Assembly (NCBI GenBank): GCA_019915135.1
Contig: JAHLMK010000007.1
Location: 1,984,001 to 2,048,000, forward strand
Direction of reading: 5' to 3'
Source: Strobilurus pachycystidiatus
Taxonomy: Eukaryota; Basidiomycota; Agaricomycetes; Agaricales; Physalacriaceae
Length of the DNA: 64,000 nt
The stretch's first letter is position 1. Each line of letters begins with the position of its first letter. Positions 53,324 through 64,000 of the stretch are shown in pieces. The translations under genes and the position numbers were made by a program. The notes under the pieces are model-generated. The model searched no databases. It saw only the letters and a program-made list of their open reading frames with translations, and was not told the DNA's origin.

Positions 53324-56279
53324 TTAAGGAGAATAGGCCGCGGCGGTGAAGACCCATGTCGCGTCTTCAACCGCATCTGTCCACTCCCTCATAGCCTTGT
53401 TGCGACGACTTTTGGTCTTGATAATGTCGACTGAGCGCCCCCACCAAGCGAGACAGACGACAACGGAGTAAAACCTGTTCAACCCCGGCGTCCTTATCTC
53501 CGCCCAGTTCCCCATGACCCGCTCCTTCGGCATCAAAGGGCGCTCGATGCCCGCCACCCCTCTCCAACCAGGCTGCAAGGCGCTCCACCATTTACAGTAC
53601 CCACTCACAAACCCACTGAAGTCCTCCATCTTCGTAAACACGTATTCTGGCTGACGACGAGCCTTCATCCACTTTCCAACCTCTCCAGGTCGGCACTTGT
53701 GAGCGGGCAAGCGGCCGCCACCGTCGATGAAGGCGTCGCGTGCCTCCAACACAGTCCAAGAAAACATCAGAGCCGTCCACGTATCGCCCTTCAAGCAATC
53801 TTCAGGGCGCGCGTCGTCATCGAAGTTGAGGTACTCTCGTGCCTCGACAAACCAGCGAGGCCATGCATTTTCCTCCAACTGCTGGACATCGATCATGACA
53901 GGCGTCGGCAGCTTTTTGGGTGGTGCTTCCTTCTCCTCGGGTGCTTCGTCACTATCACTGCTGTCCGAGCTGGAGTCGGTCAAGTTCGATGGCACGGCAG
54001 ACGAGAGGACCTGGACAGGAAGGATAGGCGGCGCGGCGGGGGAGACTGCAGGCGGCGCCGACACGGTGGCGGCAGACGGCGCGGTGGCGGCAGACGGCGC
54101 GGTGGCGGCAGACGGCGCGGTGGCGGCAGACGGCGCGGTGGCGGCGGAGGGCGCTTCGGCGGAGGGCGGGTGAGACATTGTTAAGAGCTCCGTCATCGAG
54201 TACCGCGACGGGCTTGACGTCATGGAAGGACTGGCCGCGGACGACGAAGGGCGTTGTGGCGAACGAAGGGAAGGCTCCAGCGATGTGACGGAGAATTTGA
54301 TCGGTCGACGCATATCGTGTCCGTCGGAGGGTCCTCCCACCAGCCAAGGATTGACCGCCACCCATGGAGCGACAGGCGTTGGGGTCGAAGTACCATTCAA
54401 CATATCAATGTCGAGTCCTGTTGCGTCAGCAAAGGGCTGAAGGGCTGCCTCGTCCGATGCAGGAGGAATTGGGAGTTCAAGTGCAAGAGAGGGACCAGGA
54501 GCAGGCTCCATGCCCTTGAGAGCGTCGTTGATCATTCGTAAGGCCGTGTCTTCGTCTGGGTGAGTAGCGGGAAGCGCTTTCTGTTTCTTTGCGCGCCTAC
54601 CCCCCTCTGTCGCAAATGTAGGCCCTCCGGGTCCCTTCTTCTTTTTCTTCTTGGACGGCGCCTCGCCATCCCCAAGTGCCGTCGTGTCCTCCTCTCCTCC
54701 TGCCGTGTTGGCGTTTCTGCGTTTTCTGGCGACCTTGTGAGTATTGCCCTGGTCGCTGGTCGAGTCCGCCGCCATTGCGACATCCCCAAAGACGAGAGGG
54801 GTGTCGGCGCAGCCAGAGCTGTTCTCGACGACCCAAGTTGGTCCATCGGAGGTCATGACAAGACGCCTCATTCGTATGCCGATTGGTCGCAATCCATTAG
54901 TTTGCGCAATCGATGCCTCCTCCTCTTCATCCCCGTCCACCAGGGGGAGAGCCCGCGCTTTCTCAAGCTCTGCAGCTGGAATTGATGAATGAGTAGATGC
55001 CAACTGTGAAATATACAAGCTAGCTCACAGGAATTTTTCGAACACCATGCTGAGAAGGCGGTGATCCACGGCCGGAAGAGCCTGTCGTCCGCATCGAAGG
55101 CAATGGGGATTGGACCAGTGCTTTCTCCGTAGTGCATGCTGGCAATGTAAATGAGCCTATCCGCCGGTTCATAGGATACGAGAAGATACGCACGACATGA
55201 CATTGGTGCGGCCTTCGTCGCACGGCTCGTTCCCCCCAATGGCGACACTGATATACATCCCGCTCATCTTGGCAAATGACTCGCAAATTGGATGGAGCGC
55301 GCTAACCATCCGGTCGATTAATCTATGCCAATGTAAGTAAGATCCAAGCAAACAACAAAGGTGAACTTACTGCTGTGCCTCGAGTGGAGGCAGCTTGTCG
55401 CACGTCTTCTTGTAAAGCTCATCTCTCTCCACCTTAGCAGCGGCGATGGCAGCAGCGGCTCGAGCATTGAAGTCAGTGCGAACGTCCTCAGGCTGTTTCG
55501 CAAACTCGGACGCCCAATATTTGGATCGTGCGCCGTTGCGCGCGTCGGGAGCCATCGAGTCCAGCATCGCCTGGCAGGTCTCGAGCATGTCCGGCTGAGT
55601 GGCGGCCCAGACCTGATACCCGTGTGCGCCGCGTACCGCGCCGCCATCGTCGCCCAGTGCACGCCCAAGGATAAGGGATAACGGATCCTTCTTCGCGCTC
55701 TTGACGCTCTTGCTTGAGAAGGTGGGAGTTTTTGGCATCTTGTCCGCCAGGCGAACGAGTAGACAGAGAATCCCCTACAAAGGGTCAATGAAAATCTTCC
55801 AGAGATTCGCAGTACGATACTCACTGCGCTCGTCTTGTTCACGATCATGGCATAATCATCTTTCTCTTCGTCGCGGACAATGTCTTTGAGCGGGTTATAT
55901 GGAGGAGTATTTGGCGGTGGGGTGTCGAAGGGTCTGCGCCACTCAAATCGCTTGAGTAGCTCGTTGCCCGCGCTGTCAGCGCAGTCCTTCTGGCCTTGCA
56001 GGTCGATGCGTTTGCGGAGTGCAATGAACCGAGGTAGGTGGGCGGCCTTGATGTACTCGAGCGGCGCCCCCTTGATCCATCCGCGTGGGTTAGGTCGGTT
56101 GGCAAATGCTTTGAGGTCGGCGAGGTACTGGTCGTCAAGAAGCGGGACTTCGTAAGCAAGGGGACTAAATCATGTCATGAGCATCTGTCATTGTTTGTTA
56201 TGAATCAATGAACTTATGCGACGGCTTGATGGATCGGCTCTCCTCCTACCACCACAGGTGTAGTCTCGTTTGTCGACAT
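53324..56279 (-). CDS. large multi-exon gene with APSAAT repeats, unknown function
   Basis: The minus-strand gene starts at ATG 56277-56279 (MSTNETTPVVVGGEPIHQAV). Exons are about 56279-56220, 56168-55830, 55784-55372, 55324-55195, 55143-55026 and 54975-53324. Clear segments are RGWIKGAPLEYIKAAHLPRF, a KKDPLSLILGRALGDDGG region, MSGMYISVAIGGNEPCDEGR, ITAFSAWCSKNS, a basic Lys tract, five APSAAT repeats, and a C-terminal globular part (WPRWFVEAREYLN, GYCKWWSALQPGW, YSVVVCLAWWGRS). The first intron has ATAAGT where GTAAGT is expected, a possible donor mutation. No family recognised; the layout resembles repeated hypothetical genes of Agaricomycetes. Confidence 0.6.
54064..54160. repeat. 18-bp coding minisatellite (APSAAT repeats)
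   Basis: About five copies of GGCGCGGTGGCGGCAGAC lie in the last exon of the 53324-56279 gene. They encode the hexapeptide APSAAT in tandem. Confidence 0.85.
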
Positions 56280-56460
56280 TTCTGCGCCTGACCGACGAAG
56301 GAAGACAATAGATGGGGTGACCAGGGAACGGTGTTCTGCTGTTGCCAGAGAAGCAAGGTGCGTGCACGTTCGCAATTTACCTAATCTATAGTCATACAGA
56401 CAAGACGTTTACAAGCCCTACAGACAAGACGTTTACAAGTACATTGCAGACTCATGCTTT
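56280..56460. other. intergenic, short direct repeat
   Basis: ACAGACAAGACGTTTACAAG occurs twice in tandem near 56396-56440. Otherwise nothing was seen. Confidence 0.5.
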
Positions 56461-57803
56461 TCACCAATAAAATCCAGCCAAATACATAGGGAACCCACGC
56501 CTCTCATGCGTAAAATCCAGCATTACCCACAGCTCAAAGTCATCGATCACCTCCAACAAGGGAGTGCGCGCACGAGAGTACGTCAGACCCAGACGCTTGT
56601 ACACCTTCTTTTCTTTCCTCCGGCTATCTACAGCCGTTCGAGCGAGGTCGGCCAACGCTAGGACGACTTCCTGCCAGGCTCGTCAGACACCTCACTCGGC
56701 TAAGCACCGACCAACTCACCTTGCACCGTTGCGACGGTCGCGTTCTCCGTGATAGTGCCGGAACCAGTGGGAGAAGAGGCTCGCCAGGTAGTCGTCGCGG
56801 TTCCACCCATCTAGGGTTTGAAGGTCCAGTCCAAGTGGACCGGTGAGACCGGTGAACTGGACCGGACTGGACCGGTCACATGACCAGTCCAACATGGACC
56901 GGTCCTACCAGTCCTACCAGTCCTGGTCCTAGGTCCAGAGCTCAACCCAGATTTACTAGGACTGGTAAAGACTGGTCTAGGACCGGTTTGGACCGGTCTA
57001 TTCAGGGTTCAGTTAGGACCAGTCAAATGTCCCCCAAAAGGGTCGTTATATATAAGTTCATGGTAGACTTACCTTGACTTAATCGGTCCAATGGTAAACT
57101 TACCCTCATTGAGACGTTCTTATAGTAAACTTTCCATGACTTATATATTCATATGATACATTTAGCTGCACATACTCTCTCATATTTGAAAAATCCATCT
57201 TACTATGGCTGAAACATATTATACAAGCCTAACAAGTCATTAATTTAACTGTCATATATTATCTGATCTATGTGGTAAACTTATATGATGGTAAACTTAC
57301 CATAAAAAATTACGAAAATGTAAGTTTGAGCTTGTAATGATATGGACCGGTCCTAGACCGGTTTGAGACTGCAGACCGGACTGATTAGGACCGGTTTTTG
57401 CGGTCCTAACCAGTCCAGTCCTAGGTCCAGCCAGATTTGAGGATTTAGTGGACCGGTCCGGTCCCCAGTCCATGACCTCAGAGGTCAAAAGACCGGACCG
57501 GACCGGACTTTTAAACCCTACACCCATCCTCACCCGCGAAGACGCGCAGCAAGGAGTCTGTCTGCCTGACAAGTGTCAAGAGTGTCGTGCTGCGCGGCGG
57601 TAAACTTGAAGATGCTGTAATTGTCAAGGTAAGCCGGCAGCGATAGCGTGTACGCAGGGTGCTACTGACTGTCTAGCCCAGGCATTGCTTCCGTCGGGCG
57701 CGATCGCGACATGGAGGGACTGCTGGCGGATCCAAACCTCGCCCTGACCGGGCCCACTGCCAGTCGGGGCTGTCAGGAAAAAGTGAGAGGTGTTGGGTTG
57801 CAT
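56461..57803 (-). pseudogene. small unrecognised gene interrupted by the MITE
   Basis: The start is ATG 57801-57803 (MQPNTSHFFLTAPTGSGPGQ). After one or two introns a coding exon (QTDSLLRVFAGED) is split by the MITE at 56812-57520. It resumes with GWNRDDYLASLFSHWFRHYH and, after an intron, the last exon LADLARTAVDSRRKE to FELWVMLDFTHERRGFPMYL. Removing the MITE and one CACCCATC restores the frame. The C-terminal block resembles that of the gene at 61111-62350. The function is unknown. Confidence 0.55.
56812..57520. mobile_element. hAT-type MITE, copy 2 (in a coding exon)
   Basis: The ends are TAGGGTTT and AAACCCTA. CACCCATC is duplicated on both sides (56804-56811 and 57521-57528). It is similar to copy 1 along its whole length, including the GACCGGTCC words and the AT-rich centre. 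Confidence 0.9.
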
Positions 57804-57850
57804 GGTAGAAGGTGGTAGGTGGTAGGTGAAGCGTAGGGAGAAGAATTTGG

Positions 57851-57858
57851 TTTATATA
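57851..57858 (-). promoter_or_regulatory. TATA box
   Basis: TATATAAA on the minus strand lies about 50 bp upstream of ATG 57803, consistent with a short leader. Confidence 0.5.
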
Positions 57859-57869
57859 TGGACAGGAAG

Positions 57870-58556
57870 CTTCGACTTGTACGTCAATACACGTCAAAGC
57901 TTCGAGTACGAGGCCACTACGAGATTGGATGCGCCGCAATACGAGGCGTTGATCTTCTCACTCCCCTTCGCTAGCTGTTTAAATGATTCATGACAGTCCC
58001 GAGCCCATTTATGAGTAGAGCGACAATCGCATAAGTTATATGAGACTTGAAAATGCGCCACGCCGCCTTATTGCCTCATTTGTCCCCAATAAGGCTTAAT
58101 GCGCACTCACGTGGCACCTATGACGACACTTTCTCAACGGGCAAGGCGCGCGTCCCGCCTTGCTGTCCATTGTTCTGTCCATTATGGGCGACAGGACGAT
58201 CCCCTCGTCCTCAAACTTATATGAGCATGTGGCGCTTACTATGCTCTTCAATTGTTGGCCCAAGTCGGGCTTATTTGGCGTGGACAGGTATACGTCTGAA
58301 ACGTCGACTATCTTGCAGGATCATGTATGGGCTTACTGACTCTGACCCAGCCAAATTTTGGGTGTAATCACAACCCGGCCTCAAATGCGAGCCCTCATTA
58401 TCTAGAGTTCTCGGATCTCCATCCGAGCGCAATAGCCAGAACCCAGCCCTTCCTAGGACTGGAACATCGCACCAAAACTGACTTGTCGGGTCCGTGTGGG
58501 CCATGGCGACCAAATATGGTAGTCACGGCCACCTACCTTGCTCTCTTCCTTCCGCC
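57870..58556. other. no gene seen
   Basis: Short frames on both strands without splice support. It is probably the intergenic region between divergently placed genes. Confidence 0.4.
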
Positions 58557-59267
58557 ATGACCTCAACATCCCAAGATTCGGGATCCCAGCGACGCGACGT
58601 TCGGAATCAGAATCAGACACGCAAACAGTGGGCTCAAGAGTATGTGTTTGTCTGACGAGTATATTCGAAGCCAACGGTACTAAATATTCCCCGGCTCAGC
58701 AACAAAGCCTTGCTCAATCGACGTCGTCGAGACTCGAGACAAGCGATGATACCTCAAGGACCAAGCAGGGAAATTGCGGTTCGAGGGAGAGCTGCAGCGG
58801 TACGGCAATTTTATCTCTCAGGGAAAATGGTCTTTTACGCCGTCCCCTTTTGCTTTTGTAGACTCAAAGATGCGGAGGCCCGTGATGAGACAAACCGTGC
58901 GTACCTGTTAGAATGCGTTCGCCACCAGCAACTGGCAATGGGTCGTTTGACACGCGGTGATGCGAAGGAGCGCGGGGCTTACTTGGCAAAACGCGCTCTC
59001 GGGTCGAAAGACCACTTGAGAGTCATTTCGCGCGTAACCGAACAGATGGACGACCACATGGAGTCTGCTCGTTCCTTCCTCACCATGTTGCGGGAGCAAC
59101 ACCGGGACAGTGAGGAGTTTTTGACTGCCGCGCAGTTGGTCGAGGAGATGTCAGACGCCTCGTATGTTTTCACGGACATCCTACGCTACCTGCAATTGGG
59201 CAAGACAGAGCTGAGGGAGGCCCTCCAGGCGAGGAGTCTGTATCACCAAATTGAGTTGGCACCTTGA
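58557..59267 (+). CDS. helical protein, unknown function
   Basis: The ATG at 58557 starts MTSTSQDSGSQRRDVRNQNQ. A GT-AG intron follows (about 58642-58700), then a basic exon (NKALLNRRRRDSRQAM), then a long helical exon from about 58861 to the stop at 59267 (ETNRAYLLECVRHQQLAMGR, VTEQMDDHMESARSFLTMLR). Splicing out 58800-58860 by GT-AG leaves the frame one base out, whereas reading through keeps it open. So either that segment is retained or there is a one-base error. The charged helices suggest a coiled coil. No family recognised. Confidence 0.5.
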
Positions 59268-59408
59268 GTGAGCTTCTTTTTAATTAGCACGTCCTGGAGT
59301 TCTCTCTTATGTCCCAGATCAGGCCTTGCTCGTCGGAGCTCCCGATCGACTATAAAAGCCTTGCCAAAGGACTCCAAGACTTTCACCGGTTGTCTTCCCT
59401 CCCTCAAG

Positions 59409-60769
59409 ATGAATCCAGATGGCGAACAAGCGAGTAAGTGTTGATCTTTTTCCCTCCCCCGTTCGGCAAGATTTGACGAGCTCTTGAAGTTGACCGGCGG
59501 TTTGAACCTCGAGCCTTGGCAACTCAAGCGGGCTGCTCGCGACGGCCTCTTTTTACTCGCCGTCGCCTCACGCGTGCGCCGCAAGGAGCTTCCTCGCGCA
59601 GCTCTCGACACTCTTCGTGGACGACAGGAGCTTTTCTGGTCTGATGGCCTCTACGGCGACAGTCTCCGCCTCAAGGAGGACACTCAATCAGCTTGGCATG
59701 GTGATCGCAAGGTAAGCTCGTCGCCTCTTTTCCCACCTGACCAAAAAGACTGAACGTTTCATAGCGCCTTGAAAAAGTCATGCTTTGGGAGGCTTGGAAG
59801 CCCTTCCCCATGCGCGATCGTGTCCGCGGTTGGGTCGAGATGTGGGTTGACACCCACGTAGACTGGGCCAATGGCGACTTCGTCACTGTAGCCTTGGAGG
59901 GACCGACGCTCGAAGAGTTGGATCTCCTAGCGCGGACCCCTGCGCCCGACTCCGCCTCAAACGCGGCCGACAATGGATCGCCCGAGCCGACGACTCCCAC
60001 CCGTGGCCCGCGGGTCATTGACTTGATTTCGCCGTTGAGGTAGGCTCTTGCTATCGTTTTTCACTATCTGTAATCTAACGTCACCGGTAGCAGCGAGTTG
60101 GACAGCGACTGGAACCCCGACGACGACGACGACAATCCGGACCAGACCGTTGCCGGTACGAGCAAGATGGACGACGACGACGACGAGGTTCCGGACCTGA
60201 CTCCTCTGCTGGAGGACGACCCTCGATGTGCAGGGTGCAGCGCGCATTGCGTTTGCATCTTCTCAGACAGACAGTAGTAAGTTGTTGCATCTGCGTTTGC
60301 CTTGGGTTTGACTGACCTTATTCTTTGGTAGTTTCAATCTACCGGCGTCATCGGCCAATGACGCGAAGACTATGCAACAGGGAGAGCGGGCCAAGTCGAC
60401 CGACGCTGTTGTTGGGAGGGCTCTCAACGGGTACGGCGACAAACAGCTTTCTTAGTGAATTGATCTAACTGTCAGTTTGCTAGACCCTTCACGATCTCCT
60501 ATGACACGGCTTGCAATCAGCGGTGCAAGCCTTGCCCTCATGGTTTCACAATTGAGATCCCTCGCCGCCATCTCTTCAAACGCAAGACCGCTGGCCAGTC
60601 ATCTGCCGGCACCGGCTGTGGGAGTACCGGAGGCGAAGAGCGCGAGGAGGAAAAAGGGACTGCATTGCCCGTCAAGAAGAAAAGCCGTATCATTGATGGA
60701 GATGTCGGACTGGTTGGTGCCAAAGTAGCCTCTGAGTCCTGTGCCTCTGTTTGTCGCGCCGACTGGTAG
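59409..60769 (+). CDS. cysteine-cluster protein, unknown function
   Basis: The ATG at 59409 opens a short first exon. Further exons are about 59472-59711, 59766-60042, 60092-60280, 60332-60439 and 60486-60769. Segments: RFDELLKLTGGLNLEPWQLK, WEAWKPFPMRDRVRGWVEMW, an acidic DDDDD tract, the cysteine group CAGCSAHCVCIF, then CNQRCKPCPHGF and a basic stretch before the stop. The first splice does not keep phase, so the true start may differ. The order of N-terminal globular part, acidic tract, two cysteine groups and basic region recalls Gypsy cargo gene E, but no clear sequence identity was seen. Confidence 0.5.
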
Positions 60770-61110
60770 TCTCTCGTTTGTATTTACTTCCGTTGTGTAT
60801 TGCTGTATCTAAGTATCCCTGTATCTTCGTTTCGCTATGTTCGTATTGCTGTAGTCATGTCAGAATTGAACTTAACATCCCCCAAGAAAGTCTAACGTGC
60901 CTGATGACGCGGTCAAGTCCAGACCATTCTTTCCACAATAGGATTAATTCACACGCCAGCTGTCTTGCTTTTACACGTTGAACACTCGTCCTAGCGCGCA
61001 TCCCCCCAAACGACGATCCTCCCGCCTTCGACGGTCTATGACGGCAGGCTGGTCCCCTCAGTTTTAACATTTTGGAGGGTTGACATTGGGTGTACACAGC
61101 CGCTTTCTAC
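60770..61110. other. no gene seen
   Basis: This is probably the 3' region shared by two convergent genes (ending at 60769 and 61111). Confidence 0.4.
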
Positions 61111-62350
61111 TCAAACTAAATACAGTGGGTACCCGCCTTTTCCGTGCTTGAAATCGTACATGACCCAGATGTCAAAATGATAGGTGCGCTCCACCATCGA
61201 AGGCTCCGATCGAGAGAAGCCCAAGCCCAAGCGAACACGCGCCTTGCGCTCCTTTGTTCGGCTACCGCACTCCACCCGCGCGAGATCGGAAATGGCAAGA
61301 GCAATTTCCTAGAGATGCTGGGTGAACTCGCGTCGCGGACAGCGCTCCGAACATACCTGGCAGCGCTCATGGCGACGCTCCCTCTCTCAACCATTTCTCC
61401 GGGACTTGCTGAATCCCAGTGGTTATTACCACTGACCCCGTTTCCACATTTTGTGGATCTTACCACAGAATTTCGGACCTCTCAACACCATATTTCAGTG
61501 CTTGTATTCACTGGGTGCGCCTCACCCGCATACGGGAGCTACACCAAGGCTCGGGCAGGTTCCCGGCATCATGCTCACACTTACCTTGGCCCCAGTTTAG
61601 GGTTCTAGTGTATTAATACTCTAAAAGTCCTCGTCATTTGATCGTACACGTCCATAAGTAGATATAAGTAAATTTAAAACGTCCAGATGTTCGTAGATGC
61701 GCTAATCGTCCAAAGTGGGATCGTCGTTGTTGGCGGCAAGGGCGCGCGCCGCCGCCAAGCCATGCTCCTCTTCCACAGACTCCTCCTCCTCGTCGGACTC
61801 CTCCTCCTCCTCTGCCGCGGCAACCATCTCGATACGGTCAGGCACTCTGCGGTTGCATCCCTTGTACGGTCTGGACCAGATGTCGGCGAAAAGAGCCGCG
61901 AGTTGACGGTATATCGCGGCTTGTCGATATGCGTATGCTCTAACACCAGCCGCGGACGCCACCGAGAGCCCATCCCAGCCGCCAGCCCTCTTCTCAATCC
62001 AGCATGATGCCTGTTACGACCTGATCCCGCCGTGACAAGGACTCGCTCACGATGGCGCGTCTCTACGCTCCAACCGTGGCTTTCCTGCGGGCACAACACA
62101 CATATCTCCGGGACGCGTTCGTCCGGTCGCTTGGCAGGGATTGCGGAGGACCTTGACGGATGCCCCTCCGTATCGCCCAGAGAGTGAACACCCAGGAGAC
62201 CCCGTCTCCTGATGTTGTGCGTTTCATCGGACCCAGTCCGAGATGTGGCGCATTGGGATCCTTCGTTCGAGGAGTGGGGGGCGATACCGGAGTTACCAAG
62301 GGAGGGCATGGGGGGAGCCCTTGCTCAGAGGGAGTCAGAGTATCCGGCAA
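61111..62350 (-). CDS. likely paralogue of the 56461-57803 gene, exon structure uncertain
   Basis: The last exon (about 61313-61111) reads EIALAISDLARVECGSRTKE to HFDIWVMYDFKHGKGGYPLY, matching the end of the 56461-57803 gene. Upstream, a block at 62010-61702 reads VRAYAYRQAAIYRQLAALFA followed by an acidic tract and a stop at 61702, and blocks to 62350 are protein-like in more than one frame. A TATA element (TATAAATA, minus) lies near 62411-62418. Whether one or two genes are present is not settled; the 61702 stop suggests two. Confidence 0.35.
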
Positions 62351-62419
62351 GAGAATGCGGAAGGAAACTTGTTAAGGACGAAGTCTGACTATCTACTACA
62401 AAGAGCGTCTGTATTTATA

Positions 62420-63134
62420 CGTCGACCTCTTGATGAATAACTCCTCTTCTCGAAGGTTCCGTCGGGAGCGCTCCCGACGCGTCGGGAGCGATGTGCTGCG
62501 GTAGCGCATGGTACTTTTGATCGAGCAAGGAAGGTGCGCTAGATCGAGCACCGCTGATTGGACGATGGGCAGGATAAGGCGGGATGAAGCGGGATAGGGC
62601 GGGATAGGGCGGGCCGCTGCCCATGCCATGCGGGACTGATCAGGAGATAGCGATCATTGAGTCATTCCTTGACCCAATGGGGCGTCGCTCGTACGGAGTG
62701 GCGGGAATCGGGGGGGGCGGCCGACGGGTGTGACGTTGGTCCGGCTAGCGAGGCGCGGCGAGGCGCGCAGGGATCTGATTGCGTTCCATCGGCAACTCCC
62801 GTGATGGCGCGACATGTTCTTCAGGATAAGTTCTCTCCTATGTGGCGCACCCAATCTATAGTTCGTGCGCGATCTCGTGACAGGTCCACGACCGAGTCAT
62901 GACACGCCGTAGATATGAGCAGACGCGCGATCTAGGGTGAGCCATCTCTCTTTGATGCGGTCGCTACCTGGGTAGTGGTCGGTGGAAGTCATGGCGGTCT
63001 AGAGTAGAGACCCTGTGGGCTTAGTCAGGCTCCTTTATTGCCTTCAGGCACACAACTCGGCTTTCTAAATCGGTTTGTCTCCGAGATTATTTTCACATTG
63101 AACAAACGGATCACAGATTACAACTACGTCGGAA
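62420..63134. other. no gene seen; short perfect palindrome near 62460
   Basis: GTCGGGAGCGCTCCCGAC at about 62459-62476 is a perfect 18-bp palindrome followed by a partial repeat (CGTCGGGAGCG). Tandem GGCGGGATA words lie at 62575-62615. There is no coding signal. Confidence 0.5.
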
Positions 63135-63540
63135 CTATTTCTTGTCGGTACTATTAACCTCGGTGTGGCACGAACACTGGCATGGGCTATCGCTACCAAC
63201 GCAAGTCACATCATACGAGCAACTGAAATCAAGACATCCGGGGCCCGGGATGATCATGGTTTTGAAAATGTCCGCTTTGCCGAACCTGATCAGGAGGTAA
63301 GCAAGAGTCAGCCAGTCAGGATATAGACTTGCCTGTCACCCCGTAGTAGGCAGGACGCTGGAAAAGCTTTCTTGGCTCTAAGAGTCAGACGAGTGTTGTC
63401 ATCGATCCCAGCAAGGCGATGTGAGGACAATTTCTGCGAGGCCCTGCGAAAGCGGGTCAGTTCATGAGAAAGCCAGTGAATGGCTTGACGCATGCTTACT
63501 TGCTGGCTTCCGAGGTCTTGTTGTCGTCGTTGCTAGCCAT
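63135..63540 (-). CDS. small cysteine-rich protein
   Basis: Three exons, 63540-63500, 63443-63333 and 63285-63135, join in frame to 100 residues. The second intron uses GC-AG with the consensus donor AG/GCAAGT. The C-terminal 45 residues hold seven cysteines (PGCLDFSCSYDVTCVGS, then CQCSCHTE). There is no N-terminal signal peptide; the start MASNDDNKTSEAS is hydrophilic. The function is unknown. The cysteine pattern might bind metal. Confidence 0.5.
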
Positions 63541-63709
63541 GGCGGTGAGTGGGTGAAGAGTCTAGACTGGGTTTGTTTGGTTGTTTGGCTAGCTAGCTAT
63601 GAGCTCACGCCACGCTGATACCTTTCCCCACTGCCTTCATTGCGGATTACTCGGTAAGTCTCCACGCATTCGCGTGCCCTATCGTAAGCAGTCTGACTAT
63701 GATTAGGCG

Positions 63710-64000
63710 ATGGCTTTTGTGTTCACTCGCGATCAAGCCGCCTGCCTCAACAAACACATGCTGACATTTCATGTCACTTTCGAATACGGTAATCGAGACG
63801 AATATTTCGCGGCATGGCTCGCTCGAGACTTTCAATATCAATTTCCGGAAACGGTCGGGCTTGGCAGCATTGTGCTTGAGGTGCGATCCGCTATCACCGA
63901 AAGCCTATATGCATCTACTTAATCAGACACTCCAGGCGGCCCTCACTTACATGCATGTGAATTACAACCCGGAGTTCGAGGAGAGACACCTCAAATTCCT
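63710..64000 (+). CDS. 5' part of an unrecognised gene, cut by the window edge
   Basis: The ATG at 63710 opens MAFVFTRDQAACLNKHMLTF and YGNRDEYFAAWLARDFQYQF. A GT-AG intron (about 63882-63934) follows, then an exon continuing to the edge (AALTYMHVNYNPEFEERHLK). An earlier exon from ATG 63599 (HADTFPHCLHCGLL) would join only with a one-base shift. No family recognised. Confidence 0.5.

Noticed and set aside
1..64000. CRISPR array, phage or bacterial operon signals
   Set aside because: Introns throughout and fungal transposon families show a eukaryotic nuclear origin; no regularly spaced repeat-spacer array exists.

Overview
This window looks like a transposon-packed piece of a basidiomycete (most likely Agaricomycete) nuclear genome. 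Genes are cut by introns of about 45-65 bp with GT-AG ends. Nearly every recognisable protein belongs to a mobile-element family that is common in such fungi: MULE, PIF/Harbinger, Plavaka-like, BED/hAT, Ty3/Gypsy, and TET/JBP-like 2-oxoglutarate oxygenases. No rRNA gene, certain tRNA gene, CRISPR array or bacterial-type operon was seen. Exon coordinates were worked out by hand from splice signals and reading frame.

Left part (1-20.9 kb). A gene fragment runs off the left edge. An element of about 7.9 kb (751-8656, 6-bp direct flanks CGTTTG, similar subterminal repeats at both ends) carries a nine-exon gene whose product ends in a 2OG-Fe(II) dioxygenase fold. A MULE transposase gene follows on the minus strand and is split by a two-gene PIF/Harbinger element (10535-13442, 74-bp perfect terminal inverted repeats). 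After a foldback element of about 600 bp comes a second intron-rich gene with a double-stranded beta-helix, 2OG-oxygenase-like C-terminus (16049-18201), then a decayed Plavaka-like transposase.

Centre (20.9-51.8 kb). This is a set of nested insertions. hAT-A (20852-51806) is interrupted in its transposase gene by a Ty3/Gypsy element (27161-50064, 4-bp target duplication TCGC). The Gypsy left LTR is interrupted by a second hAT, hAT-B (27368-35143), and its right LTR by a hAT-type MITE (48142-48848, 8-bp duplication). hAT-A and hAT-B have the same layout: a transposase gene and an unknown accessory gene transcribed apart from a shared foldback region, with a tRNA-like sequence behind the accessory gene. 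The Gypsy element carries gag, protease and RT-RNaseH-integrase frames and, unusually, three further intron-containing genes between pol and the 3' LTR, two of them on the opposite strand.

Right part (51.8-64 kb). Unrecognised fungal genes follow: a large minus-strand gene (53324-56279), a small gene split by a second copy of the MITE (56461-57803), two plus-strand genes (58557-60769), a likely paralogue of the MITE-split gene (61111-62350), a small cysteine-rich gene (63135-63540) and a gene leaving the right edge.

Several decayed genes share premature stops that fit C-to-T change (CGA to TGA, CAG to TAG, CAA to TAA), while the hAT-A, hAT-B and Gypsy layers look recent: the two LTR copies match at all 207 comparable bases.
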